A stretch of DNA of 64,000 bases, from contig NZ_FNJK01000001.1 of assembly GCF_900104225.1 (NCBI RefSeq), positions 372,001-436,000 of the forward strand. The letters run 5' to 3'. This DNA comes from Streptococcus equinus (lineage in GTDB: Bacteria > Bacillota > Bacilli > Lactobacillales > Streptococcaceae). Positions 7,950-16,666 of this stretch are shown one piece after another. How positions within the stretch are numbered: position 1 is the first letter of the stretch; every line of letters starts with the position of its first letter. The notes under the pieces were generated by a model. That model made no database searches. It was not told the DNA's origin and saw nothing but the letters and a program-made list of their open reading frames with translations. A program made the translations under genes and the position numbers.

Positions 7950-8693
7950 ATTCTAAAATCTAAACGAAAACAGTTAATCATGGAAAAACTTTCTCATGAT
8001 AAGTTTGTTCGACTAGATGATTTAGTGAGCCTCTTAGATACCTCTGAATCCACTGTTCGCAGGGATTTAGATGAACTTGAAAGTGAGCGTAAACTTCATC
8101 GAGTACATGGTGGAGCAGAACTTCCTCACTCTCTCCAAGAGGAATTTACCAATCAACAAAAATCTATCAAAAACATTCAAGAAAAAATGCTGGTTGCTAG
8201 AAAAGCAGCATCCTTGATTTCAAATGATGATGTTATTTTTGTAGATGCAGGGACAACCAATGAATTGTTGTTAGGCTATTTGAACCAAGACAATTTAACT
8301 GTTGTAACCAACTCGATTCACCATGCGGCTAAGTTGGTTGATAAAAACATTCAGACCATTATTATTGGTGGTCATGTAAAAAAATCAACAGATGCCAGCA
8401 TTGGAGCTGTGGCTTATGAGCAAATTAAGCAGTTGAACTTTGATAAGGCTTTTTTAGGTATCAACGGTATCGATGAGGAATTTTTAACGACACCAGATAT
8501 GGAGGAAGCTGTTATCAAGAAAACTGTGATTGAAAATGCTAGAAAGTCATACATCGTTACAGATTCATCAAAAATCGGTCGGGTATCCTTTGCCAAGGTC
8601 GATAAGATTGAGAATGTTACCATTATTACCAATCAATCTAGCGGAGCACTGATGAAAAAAATAAAAGAAAATACGAGGGTAATTGAAGTATGA
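7950..8693 (+). CDS. fruR: FruR, DeoR-family repressor of the fructose operon (probable ATT start)
   Basis: DeoR-family regulator with an N-terminal winged helix (recognition region LLDTSESTVRRDLDELE) and a sugar-phosphate-sensing domain (VFVDAGTTNELL, ITNSIHHA-type segments). It likely responds to fructose-1-phosphate and controls fruKA. The family usually begins MLKS; here the matching codons are ATT CTA AAA TCT at 7950. The strong SD AGGAGG (7936-7941) ends 8 bases before ATT 7950. The alternative GTG at 7941 lies inside that SD, and the next ATG at 7980 would cut into the winged helix. ATT is therefore the best-supported start, giving 247 aa; GTG 7941 would give 250. The stop overlaps fruK by 4 bases. 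Confidence 0.85.
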   Translation: MLKSKRKQLIMEKLSHDKFVRLDDLVSLLDTSESTVRRDLDELESERKLHRVHGGAELPHSLQEEFTNQQKSIKNIQEKMLVARKAASLISNDDVIFVDAGTTNELLLGYLNQDNLTVVTNSIHHAAKLVDKNIQTIIIGGHVKKSTDASIGAVAYEQIKQLNFDKAFLGINGIDEEFLTTPDMEEAVIKKTVIENARKSYIVTDSSKIGRVSFAKVDKIENVTIITNQSSGALMKKIKENTRVIEV

Positions 8694-9601
8694 TTTACAC
8701 AGTAACGCTGAATCCATCAATCGATTTTATCGTACGTTTGGATCATTTAGAACTTGGTAGCGTTAACCGCATGACTAGCGATGACAAATTCGCTGGTGGT
8801 AAAGGTATCAATGTTAGTCGTATCTTGCAACGTTTGGATGTTGATAATACGGCAACTGGATTTATCGGTGGATTTACTGGACGTTTTGTTGAAGATGGCT
8901 TGACTGCAGAAGGTATCAAAACAAACTTTGTTCAAGTTTCTGAAGATACACGTATCAATGTTAAAATCAAAGCTGGTGAAGAAACAGAAATCAATGGTGC
9001 TGGTCCAAAAATTTCAGATGAAAAACTTGAAGAATTAAAAGCAATTCTTGCTGGTCTTTCAAGTGATGATACTGTTGTTTTTGCAGGTTCAGCTCCAAGT
9101 AGCCTTGGTAACCAAGTTTACAACACATTGATTCCAATTGCTAAAAAAGCTGGTGCAGAAGTAGTTTGTGATTTTGAAGGTCAAACACTTTTGGATTCAT
9201 TGAACTATCAACCGCTTTTGGTTAAACCAAATAATCACGAATTGGCAGATATCTTTGGTGTAGAATTGAAGGGCCTTGAAGATATTGAAAAATATGCTCG
9301 TGAAATTCTTGCTAAAGGTGCTAAAAACGTTATTATTTCAATGGCTGGTGATGGTGCTTTGCTAGTTACACCAGAAGCAGCATACTTTGCAAAACCTATC
9401 AAAGGTACTGTTAAAAATTCTGTAGGTGCTGGAGACTCAATGGTAGCTGGATTTACTGGTGAATACGTTAAATCTGGTGATCCAATCGAAGCTCTTAAAT
9501 GGGGTGTCGCATGTGGAACAGCAACTACATTCTCAGATGATTTAGCAACAGCTGAATTCATTAAAGAAACATATCAAAAAGTAGAGGTAGAAAAACTATG
9601 A
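8690..9601 (+). CDS. fruK: 1-phosphofructokinase FruK
   Basis: 303-residue PfkB-family kinase that converts fructose-1-phosphate to fructose-1,6-bisphosphate. The N-terminus MIYTVTLNPSIDFIVRLD, the substrate loop GGKGINVSR at about residues 37-45, and the C-terminal catalytic KNSVGAGDSMVAGF (anion hole plus Asp base, about 243-256) are diagnostic. ATGA overlaps join it to both fruR and fruA, so the three genes are one translationally coupled operon. Confidence 0.98.
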   Translation: MIYTVTLNPSIDFIVRLDHLELGSVNRMTSDDKFAGGKGINVSRILQRLDVDNTATGFIGGFTGRFVEDGLTAEGIKTNFVQVSEDTRINVKIKAGEETEINGAGPKISDEKLEELKAILAGLSSDDTVVFAGSAPSSLGNQVYNTLIPIAKKAGAEVVCDFEGQTLLDSLNYQPLLVKPNNHELADIFGVELKGLEDIEKYAREILAKGAKNVIISMAGDGALLVTPEAAYFAKPIKGTVKNSVGAGDSMVAGFTGEYVKSGDPIEALKWGVACGTATTFSDDLATAEFIKETYQKVEVEKL

Positions 9602-11526
9602 AAATTCAAGACTTGCTTAGAAAAGAAGTCATGATTCTTGATTTGAAAGCAACTTCAAAAGAAGCTGCTATCGATGAAATGATCACAAGCCTTGTTGAAC
9701 ATGGAGTTGTAACTGACTTTGATACATTCAAACAAGGTATCATGAATCGTGAAGCTCAAACATCAACTGGTTTAGGTGATGGTATTGCCATGCCTCACAG
9801 CAAAAATGCAGCTGTAAAGGAAGCAACAGTCTTGTTTGCAAAATCTGCTGCGGGTGTTGATTATGAAGCCTTGGATGGTCAACCAACTTACCTATTCTTC
9901 ATGATTGCAGCACCAGACGGAGCAAATGATACTCACTTGGCTGCCCTTGCTGAATTGTCAAAATACCTTCTGAAAGATGGTTTTGCTAATAAATTGCGTC
10001 AAGTGACTACAGCTGATGAAGTCATTGCAACTTTCAACGCAGCTGAAGAAGATAATAAAGCTCAAGAAGTCGCAAAAGCAGCTCCTGTTTCTGATGACAA
10101 ACCGCTTATTGTTGCTGTGACAGCATGTACAACTGGTATTGCTCACACTTACATGGCAGAAGAAGCTCTTATCAAACAAGGTGATGAAATGGGTGTCACT
10201 GTTCGTGTTGAAACAAATGGTGCATCTGGTGTTGGTAACCGATTGACAGCAGACGAAATTGCACGTGCCAAAGGTGTTATTGTAGCTGCAGATAAAGCAG
10301 TAGAGATGGCTCGCTTTGATGGTAAACCATTGGTGTCTCGTCCAGTTGCTGACGGTATCAAGAAAACTGAAGAATTGATTAACATCATCCTTGATGGTAA
10401 AGCAGAAACTTACAAAGCTTCTGCAGAATCAGCGGTTGAATCAAAAGAATCAGGTGAAAAACTTAGCCTTGGTGCTGCTTTCTATAAACACTTGATGAGT
10501 GGTGTTTCTCAAATGTTGCCATTCGTTATCGGTGGCGGTATCATGATTGCTCTTGCTTTCTTGATTGATAACATTTTGGGTGTGCCAAAAGATCAACTTT
10601 CTAACTTGGGTACATATCACCAAGCAGCTGCTTACTTCAAAACAATTGGTAATGCTGCCTTTGGCTTCATGCTTCCAATCTTGGCTGGTTACATTGCTTA
10701 CTCAATTGCTGAAAAACCAGGTCTTGTAGCTGGTTTCGTAGCTGGTGCTATTGCTTCAGGAGGATTTGCTTGGGGTAACCTAGAAGGAACACCTTCAGGT
10801 TTCCTTGGTGCTCTTGTAGGTGGTTTCCTTGCTGGTTGGTTGGTTAACCTTGTTAAAAAAGCTTGCTCTGGTTTACCACGTTCACTTGAAGGGATTAAAT
10901 CAATCTTGCTTTACCCATTACTTGGTGTATTCTTGACTGGTTTTGTCATGTTGTTCGTCAATATTCCAATGGCTGCAATTAACACTGGTTTGAATAACTT
11001 CCTTGGAAGTCTTCAAGGTGCTTCAGCAGTTCTTCTAGGAGCTATTCTTGGCGGTATGATGGCTATCGATATGGGTGGACCATTTAACAAAGCTGCTTAT
11101 GTCTTTGGTACAGGTACACTTGCTGCGTCAGTAGCAACAGGTGGTTCAGTTGCTATGGCATCAGTTATGGCTGGTGGTATGGTTCCACCACTTGCAGTAT
11201 TTGTTGCAACTCTTCTTTTCAAAAATAAATTTACTGAAGAAGAACGTAACTCAGGTTTGACAAATATTATCATGGGTCTTTCATTCATTACTGAAGGTGC
11301 TATCCCATTTGGTGCAGCGGATCCTGCACGTGCTATTCCAAGCTTTATGGTTGGTTCAGCTGTAGCTGGTGGTCTTGTTGGAGCATTTGGTATTAAATTG
11401 ATGGCTCCACACGGTGGTATCTTTGTTATTGCTTTGACAAGCGCTCCAATTCTTTACCTTGTCTTTGTTATCATTGGTGCAATCGTTGCTGGTCTTCTCT
11501 TTGGAGCCCTTAAAAAAGCTAAATAA
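9598..11526 (+). CDS. fruA: Fructose PTS enzyme IIABC
   Basis: 642-residue fructose-specific permease. The EIIA domain occupies about 1-150, with phosphorylation site His67 in GIAMPHSKN. The EIIB domain (about 167-270) has Cys177 in VTACTTGIAHTYMAEEAL. The EIIC membrane domain occupies about 290-640, with many hydrophobic helices and the GGPFNKAAYVFG and FITEGAIPFGAADP loops. It imports fructose as fructose-1-phosphate, which feeds FruK. It overlaps fruK by 4 bases and is followed by a terminator. Confidence 0.98.
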   Translation: MKIQDLLRKEVMILDLKATSKEAAIDEMITSLVEHGVVTDFDTFKQGIMNREAQTSTGLGDGIAMPHSKNAAVKEATVLFAKSAAGVDYEALDGQPTYLFFMIAAPDGANDTHLAALAELSKYLLKDGFANKLRQVTTADEVIATFNAAEEDNKAQEVAKAAPVSDDKPLIVAVTACTTGIAHTYMAEEALIKQGDEMGVTVRVETNGASGVGNRLTADEIARAKGVIVAADKAVEMARFDGKPLVSRPVADGIKKTEELINIILDGKAETYKASAESAVESKESGEKLSLGAAFYKHLMSGVSQMLPFVIGGGIMIALAFLIDNILGVPKDQLSNLGTYHQAAAYFKTIGNAAFGFMLPILAGYIAYSIAEKPGLVAGFVAGAIASGGFAWGNLEGTPSGFLGALVGGFLAGWLVNLVKKACSGLPRSLEGIKSILLYPLLGVFLTGFVMLFVNIPMAAINTGLNNFLGSLQGASAVLLGAILGGMMAIDMGGPFNKAAYVFGTGTLAASVATGGSVAMASVMAGGMVPPLAVFVATLLFKNKFTEEERNSGLTNIIMGLSFITEGAIPFGAADPARAIPSFMVGSAVAGGLVGAFGIKLMAPHGGIFVIALTSAPILYLVFVIIGAIVAGLLFGALKKAK

Positions 11527-11577
11527 TTAAAGTCATTACAATACAACTCATACAAAAATTATTAATCTAATAACCAT

Positions 11578-11606
11578 AAAAAGGGTTTCTTCGGGAATCC
11601 TTTTTT
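11578..11606 (+). terminator. Terminator of fruRKA
   Basis: A 12-bp stem with loop TTCG (left arm AAAAAGGGTTTC, right arm beginning GGAATCC) is followed by a T run. Confidence 0.85.
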
Positions 11607-11621
11607 GAGTTTTTTAATGCT

Positions 11622-11648
11622 TTTGTTATAGTTAAAAACTATAACAAA
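11622..11648 (+). promoter_or_regulatory. MET-box 1 (extended perfect palindrome) upstream of metE
   Basis: The core TATAGTTAAAAACTATA at 11627-11643 is a perfect palindrome. The flanks TTTGT and ACAAA extend it to 27 bp. It matches the MET-box described for the LysR-type methionine regulators (MtaR/MetR) of streptococci. Confidence 0.8.
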
Positions 11649-11657
11649 CTCTAAGTG

Positions 11658-11674
11658 CATAGTTAAAAACTATA
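11658..11674 (+). promoter_or_regulatory. MET-box 2 upstream of metE
   Basis: CATAGTTAAAAACTATA differs from box 1 only in the first base; its centre is 31 bp from that of box 1. Confidence 0.75.
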
Positions 11675-11707
11675 GCAAAACATAAAAAGATAGAATGGCT
11701 AGAACCA

Positions 11708-11736
11708 TTGAAAAATAAGGGTTTATCGGTTAAAAT
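11708..11736 (+). promoter_or_regulatory. Candidate metE promoter
   Basis: TTGAAA (11708-11713), 17-base spacer, TAAAAT (11731-11736), downstream of the two MET-boxes. An alternative pair is TTAACT (11738-11743) with TATAGT (11761-11766). Both are only moderately good. Confidence 0.45.
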
Positions 11737-11760
11737 CTTAACTATAAAATTTTTGAATTG

Positions 11761-11777
11761 TATAGTTTTTAACTAAT
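11761..11777 (+). promoter_or_regulatory. MET-box 3, imperfect, near the metE start
   Basis: TATAGTTTTTAACTAAT is a MET-box with one degraded half. An identical 17-mer occurs upstream of mmuP at 62090-62106. Confidence 0.6.
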
Positions 11778-11796
11778 ACGGTTATAGGAGGTAACT

Positions 11797-14031
11797 ATGG
11801 TTAAGGTTTCGAATTTGGGATATCCGCGTTTAGGTGAAAATCGTGAGTGGAAAAAATTGATTGAATCATATTGGGCTGGCAATATTTCACAAGACGAGCT
11901 TCAAGCACAAGCCAAAGAATTGCGCTTGTCATTCTTGAAAAAACAAGCTGATGCAGGTCTTGATTTAATCCCTGTTGGTGATTTTTCTCTTTACGATCAT
12001 ATTTTGGATTTGTCAGTTCAATTTGGCGTTATTCCGAATCGTTTTGCTAAAGAAGATATCAATCTTGATTTATTTTTTGCTATTGCGCGTGGGAATAAAG
12101 AAAATGTTGCATCATCAATGAAAAAATGGTTTAACACAAACTATCACTACATTGTGCCAGAATGGACAAAGGTTAAACCACATTTGACAAATACACGTTT
12201 GCTTGACTTGTATCTTGAAGCAAAAGAAGTAGTTGGTGATAAAGCAAAACCAGTCATCACAGGACCAATCACTTATGTAGCAGTGTCAGCTGAGGTTTCT
12301 GATTTTACATCAGCAGTTAAAAAACTTTTGCCACTTTACAAACAAGTTTTCACAGAGTTGGTAGAAGCAGGCGCTACATACATCCAGGTCGATGAACCAA
12401 TCTTTGTCACTGATGAAGGTGCGGATCTTCTTGAAGCTGCTAAATATGTTTATGCTTATTTTGCCAAAGAAGTTCCTCAAGCTAAAATCATTTTCCAAAC
12501 ATATTTTGAAGCTTTGATTGATGCTAAAGACTTGTCAGAACTTCCTGTCGCTGCCTTTGGTCTTGATTTTGTTCATGGTCTTGAAGAAAACCTTGAAGCT
12601 ATTGAAGCAGGATATTTTGAAGGAAAAGAAGTATTTGCAGGGGTTGTTGATGGACGTAATATTTGGGCAACTGATTTTGTAAAAACATCTGCCTTGCTTA
12701 AAAAAATCCAAGAAAAAGTTGGTAATCTTGTGATCCAACCATCTTGTTCACTACTTCATGTGCCAGTCACAACTAAAAATGAAACTGATCTTGATCCAGT
12801 TTTGAAAAATGGTCTTGCATTTGCTGATGAAAAACTACAAGAACTTGAACTTTTGAGCCAATACCTAGATGGTCAAGAAACTGAAGCTTATAAACAGCAT
12901 GTGGCTGATTTTGATGCCTTGCAAGCAGCAGACTTCCGTAATGTTACGCTTGAAAGTTTGGACAACGTACCAACAGAACGCGTTGACTATAAGATTCGTC
13001 GCAAAGTCCAACAAGAAAAACTTGGTTTGCCAACTCTTCCAACAACAACGATTGGATCATTCCCTCAATCACCAGAAATTCGTCGCACTCGTTTGGCTTG
13101 GAAACGTGGTGACATCTCAGATGCAGAATATGAAGAATTTATCAAATCGGAAATCGCACGTTGGATTAAGATTCAAGAAGACTTAGATATCGATGTTTTG
13201 GTACACGGTGAATTTGAACGTGTGGATATGGTTGAGTTCTTTGGTCAAAAATTAGCTGGATTTACCACAACCAAACTTGGCTGGGTTCAATCATACGGAT
13301 CACGTGCAGTTAAACCACCAATTATTTACGGTGATGTTAAACACATTCAACCATTGTCAGTGAAAGAAGTGGTTTATGCTCAAAGCCTAACAGACCGTCC
13401 GGTTAAAGGAATGCTAACAGGACCAATTACAATTACTAACTGGTCATTTGAACGTTCTGATATTTCACGCGCAGATCTTTTCAATCAAATTGGACTAGCT
13501 ATCAAAGATGAAATCAAATTGCTTGAAGATGCTGGAATTGCCATTATTCAAGTGGATGAAGCTGCTCTTCGTGAAGGATTACCGCTTCGTAAAGCTAAGC
13601 AAAAAGCATATCTTGATGATGCGGTTCATGCTTTCCGCATTGCGACATCATCTGTAAAAGATGACACACAAATTCATACGCATATGTGCTACTCTAAGTT
13701 CAATGAAATCATTGACTCTATTCGCGCTTTGGACGCTGATGTTATTTCAATCGAAACAAGCCGTAGTCATGGTGATGTGATTGAATCATTTGAAACAGCT
13801 GTCTACCCACTTGGTATTGGTCTTGGTGTTTACGATATTCATTCACCACGTGTACCAACAAAAGAAGAAGTGATTGCAAATATTGAACGTCCACTTCGTC
13901 AATTGTCATTAGAACAATTCTGGGTAAACCCTGACTGTGGTCTTAAAACACGTCGCGAACCAGAAACAATTGCCTCACTTAAAGTATTAGTTGAAGCAAC
14001 TAAGGAAGTTCGAGCAAAATACGGAAAATAA
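11797..14031 (+). CDS. metE: Cobalamin-independent methionine synthase MetE
   Basis: 744-residue enzyme that transfers the methyl group of 5-methyltetrahydropteroyl-triglutamate to homocysteine. Two barrel halves are visible: the N-terminal [14 protein letters not shown] substrate segment and the C-terminal catalytic barrel starting near [19 protein letters not shown]. Zinc ligands are in HTHMCYSKF and [17 protein letters not shown] precedes the ATG. It lies behind three MET-boxes and is followed after 13 bases by the gene that supplies its methyl donor, so the pair forms a methionine-synthesis operon. Confidence 0.98.
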   Translation: MVKVSNLGYPRLGENREWKKLIESYWAGNISQDELQAQAKELRLSFLKKQADAGLDLIPVGDFSLYDHILDLSVQFGVIPNRFAKEDINLDLFFAIARGNKENVASSMKKWFNTNYHYIVPEWTKVKPHLTNTRLLDLYLEAKEVVGDKAKPVITGPITYVAVSAEVSDFTSAVKKLLPLYKQVFTELVEAGATYIQVDEPIFVTDEGADLLEAAKYVYAYFAKEVPQAKIIFQTYFEALIDAKDLSELPVAAFGLDFVHGLEENLEAIEAGYFEGKEVFAGVVDGRNIWATDFVKTSALLKKIQEKVGNLVIQPSCSLLHVPVTTKNETDLDPVLKNGLAFADEKLQELELLSQYLDGQETEAYKQHVADFDALQAADFRNVTLESLDNVPTERVDYKIRRKVQQEKLGLPTLPTTTIGSFPQSPEIRRTRLAWKRGDISDAEYEEFIKSEIARWIKIQEDLDIDVLVHGEFERVDMVEFFGQKLAGFTTTKLGWVQSYGSRAVKPPIIYGDVKHIQPLSVKEVVYAQSLTDRPVKGMLTGPITITNWSFERSDISRADLFNQIGLAIKDEIKLLEDAGIAIIQVDEAALREGLPLRKAKQKAYLDDAVHAFRIATSSVKDDTQIHTHMCYSKFNEIIDSIRALDADVISIETSRSHGDVIESFETAVYPLGIGLGVYDIHSPRVPTKEEVIANIERPLRQLSLEQFWVNPDCGLKTRREPETIASLKVLVEATKEVRAKYGK

Positions 14032-14044
14032 GGAAGGTTAAGCT

Positions 14045-15901
14045 ATGTCACGATTATTAGAACGTTTAAAAACAGATATTTTAGTCGCTGACGGTGCTAT
14101 GGGAACTCTTCTTTATGCTAATGGTCTTGATAATTGTTACGAAGCTTATAATTTGACACATCCAGAAAAAGTATTAGCGATTCATAAAGCTTATATTGAC
14201 GCTGGTGCTGATGTCATTCAGACAAATACCTATGCAGCTAAACGACACCGCTTGAGTGGTTATGGCTTTGATGATAAGGTTAAGGAAATCAATCAAGCCG
14301 GTGTTAGGATTGCAAGGCAAGCAGCTGGTGAGGATACTTTCGTTTTAGGAACTGTTGGGGCACTTAGGGGTCTCAAACAGTGTGATTTAACACTTGATGA
14401 AATTATTCAAGAAACACTGGAACAAGTTGGTTATTTACTTGAGACTAAGGAAATTGACGGTCTTTTGTTTGAAACTTATTATGATGAAGAAGAAATTATC
14501 GAGGTCTTAAAAGCAGTTAGGCCTTTGACGGATTTACCGATTATTACTAATATTTCTCTTCATGAAGCTGGAATTACTGAAAATGGTCGTCCTTTGGTCG
14601 AAATCTTTGGTAAACTTGTCATGCTTGGGGCAGATGTTGTGGGATTGAATTGTCACTTGGGACCATATCATATGATTCAATCTCTGAAACAAGTACCTCT
14701 TTTTGCCCAATCTTATTTAGCTGTTTATCCAAATGCTAGTTTGTTATCTTTCGTTGATGACAATGGTAGTGGGCAGTATGGATTTAGCCAGAATGCAGAT
14801 TATTTTGGAAAAAGCGCAGAGCTGCTTGTTGCAGAAGGCGCACGTTTGATTGGCGGCTGTTGTGGAACAACTCCTGACCACATCAGAGCAGTCAAACGAG
14901 CTATTAAAGGTTTAAAACCAGTTACTCGAAAATTCGTTACGCCAATGGTTGAAGAAGCAGAGCTGATTAAAGCAGTTAAGCAGTCAGAAACAATCGTTGA
15001 CAAAGTTAAAAGAAAAGTGACCATTATAGCTGAGCTTGACCCACCAAAAACGCTTGATATTAAAAAGTTTACTGAAGGGGTAAAAGCATTAGATGAGGCG
15101 GGGATATCCGCGATTACCTTGGCAGATAATTCTTTAGCAAAAACTCGAATTTGTAATGTGAGCATTGCTTCGCTTTTAAAAGATGAGATTTCAACGCCAT
15201 TTTTGCTACATTTATCTTGTCGTGATCATAATATGATTGGACTTCAATCACGTCTTTTGGGGATGGATGTGTTGGGATTCCATCAGGTATTAGCGATTAC
15301 AGGGGACCCATCTAAGATAGGAGATTTTCCGGGAGCAACCAGCGTATACGATGCCACTAGCTTTAAACTATTAGAGTTGATTAAGCAACTCAACAAAGGA
15401 AAAGGCTACAGTGGTGCCAGTATTAAAAAAGAAACAACGTTTACAGCAGCTGCGGCTTTCAATCCTAATGTCAAAAATCTATCACGTTGCGGTCGTTTGA
15501 TTGAGAGAAAGATTGCTGCTGGAGCCGATTGTTTTATTACACAGCCTATTTTTAACAGTGAAATTATTGAAAATCTAGCGGATTTAACACGAGATTATGA
15601 AACGCCATTTTTTGTTGGGATTATGCCCATTACTAGCTACAATAACGCCGTTTTCCTTCACAATGAAGTTCCTGGTATTCAATTATCAGATGACTTCTTA
15701 GCCAAATTAGAAGCTGTCAAAGATGACAAGGAAAAATGCCAACGATTAGCTTTAGAAGAGAGTAAGGCATTAATTGACCACGCTTTAGAATTCTTTAACG
15801 GAATTTACCTCATTACACCATTTATGCGCTATGATTTAACGGTTGAACTAATTGATTATATCCATCAAAAAGTTGAACAAAGAAACCAAATAATATCTTA
15901 A
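14045..15901 (+). CDS. yitJ: Bifunctional homocysteine S-methyltransferase / methylenetetrahydrofolate reductase (YitJ-type)
   Basis: 618-residue fusion. The N-terminal homocysteine-binding domain (about 1-290) keeps its zinc triad Cys203 (LNCH) and Cys272/Cys273 (GGCCGTTP). The C-terminal MTHFR barrel (about 320-610) has AELDPPKTLDIKKF, ITLADNS and the flavin/folate segments VLAITGDPSKIGDFPGA and ADCFITQPIF. The MTHFR half makes 5-methyl-THF for MetE. The N-terminal half may methylate homocysteine from another donor such as S-methylmethionine; its donor cannot be told from sequence. Both halves look intact. It is co-transcribed with metE. Confidence 0.92.
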   Translation: MSRLLERLKTDILVADGAMGTLLYANGLDNCYEAYNLTHPEKVLAIHKAYIDAGADVIQTNTYAAKRHRLSGYGFDDKVKEINQAGVRIARQAAGEDTFVLGTVGALRGLKQCDLTLDEIIQETLEQVGYLLETKEIDGLLFETYYDEEEIIEVLKAVRPLTDLPIITNISLHEAGITENGRPLVEIFGKLVMLGADVVGLNCHLGPYHMIQSLKQVPLFAQSYLAVYPNASLLSFVDDNGSGQYGFSQNADYFGKSAELLVAEGARLIGGCCGTTPDHIRAVKRAIKGLKPVTRKFVTPMVEEAELIKAVKQSETIVDKVKRKVTIIAELDPPKTLDIKKFTEGVKALDEAGISAITLADNSLAKTRICNVSIASLLKDEISTPFLLHLSCRDHNMIGLQSRLLGMDVLGFHQVLAITGDPSKIGDFPGATSVYDATSFKLLELIKQLNKGKGYSGASIKKETTFTAAAAFNPNVKNLSRCGRLIERKIAAGADCFITQPIFNSEIIENLADLTRDYETPFFVGIMPITSYNNAVFLHNEVPGIQLSDDFLAKLEAVKDDKEKCQRLALEESKALIDHALEFFNGIYLITPFMRYDLTVELIDYIHQKVEQRNQIIS

Positions 15902-15902
15902 T

Positions 15903-15936
15903 AAAAAGAGAGATAAAGATTATCTCTCTTTTTTTG
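15903..15936 (+). terminator. Terminator of metE-yitJ
   Basis: A 14-bp near-perfect stem, AAAAAGAGAGATAA with TTATCTCTCTTTTT around a 3-base loop, is followed by T residues. Confidence 0.85.
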
Positions 15937-15958
15937 ATTAAAATCTTCATTTTTTGGC

Positions 15959-15989
15959 TTGACTTAGAGTTTACTCTAAGGTGTATGAT
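15959..15989 (+). promoter_or_regulatory. MerR-type promoter/operator
   Basis: -35 TTGACT (15959-15964) and -10 TATGAT (15984-15989) are 19 bases apart, the over-long spacer typical of MerR-activated promoters. The spacer holds the perfect 18-bp palindrome CTTAGAGTTTACTCTAAG (15963-15980). No MerR-family gene is present in the window; the first gene downstream is the flavodoxin. Confidence 0.75.
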
Positions 15990-16072
15990 AAGAATACTTG
16001 AGAAGGATTTTTGTATTTTTTCTGGATGTTCAAAAATATCATAAAGTAAATGCTTTCTTATTTGACAAGATA

Positions 16073-16102
16073 TTGACACAAAGTAAACAAAAATAGTAAA
16101 AT
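16073..16102 (+). promoter_or_regulatory. Second promoter of the flavodoxin gene
   Basis: TTGACA (16073-16078), 18-base spacer, TAAAAT (16097-16102), about 40 bases before the start codon. Confidence 0.6.
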
Positions 16103-16142
16103 AGTTTCATTTGTAAAATATAATTTAGTGAGAAAGTTAGTA

Positions 16143-16613
16143 ATGTTAAAAACACTTGTCATTTATTTTTCGGTTTCTGGATGTACAAAACGAGTCGCTC
16201 AATTAATGGCACATAAATTAGGTGCTGATTTATATCAAATCAAATCTGAGAAACCCTATCAGTTAGATGATTTGAATTGGATGTGTGCTAATTCTAGAGC
16301 TAATAATGAGCAAAAAGATAAATCTTGTCGCCCCCAATATTCAGGAAGCCTCCCAGATGTTTCTGAATATGATAGGATTATTTTTGGTCATCCTGTTTGG
16401 TGGGGGATTCCGCCAAGAATCATGTATACTGTTATTGAAAAATTAAATTTGAACAATAAAACAATCGCTGTTTTTGGAACATCTGATGGAACTAGCTACA
16501 AACAATCTCAGTCTGAGATGGATGCTTTGTTAGATGATTTGTTTATTGAAGGAGATATCTTGTCTGATAGCCAATCAATTGATCAGTGGCTTGAGGGCAA
16601 TGCTCTTAAATAA
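16143..16613 (+). CDS. Flavodoxin-family protein
   Basis: 156 residues from ATG 16143; a GTG at 16128 would add five residues. The N-terminal FMN phosphate loop YFSVSGCTKRVA (about 8-19) is the flavodoxin signature. IIFGHPVWWGIPPRIM supplies the WW flavin-stacking loop, and FGTSDGTSY the third flavin loop. The length suits a single flavodoxin-like domain (electron carrier or FMN-dependent quinone/nitro reductase). Two stacked promoters, one of MerR type, suggest stress induction. It could partner the NADP reductase at 6773, which is inference. Confidence 0.85.
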   Translation: MLKTLVIYFSVSGCTKRVAQLMAHKLGADLYQIKSEKPYQLDDLNWMCANSRANNEQKDKSCRPQYSGSLPDVSEYDRIIFGHPVWWGIPPRIMYTVIEKLNLNNKTIAVFGTSDGTSYKQSQSEMDALLDDLFIEGDILSDSQSIDQWLEGNALK

Positions 16614-16666
16614 GCTGACAAGCTATTCTTTTCAAGTAACTTATATAGGATAAAAAAGGAGAATAT

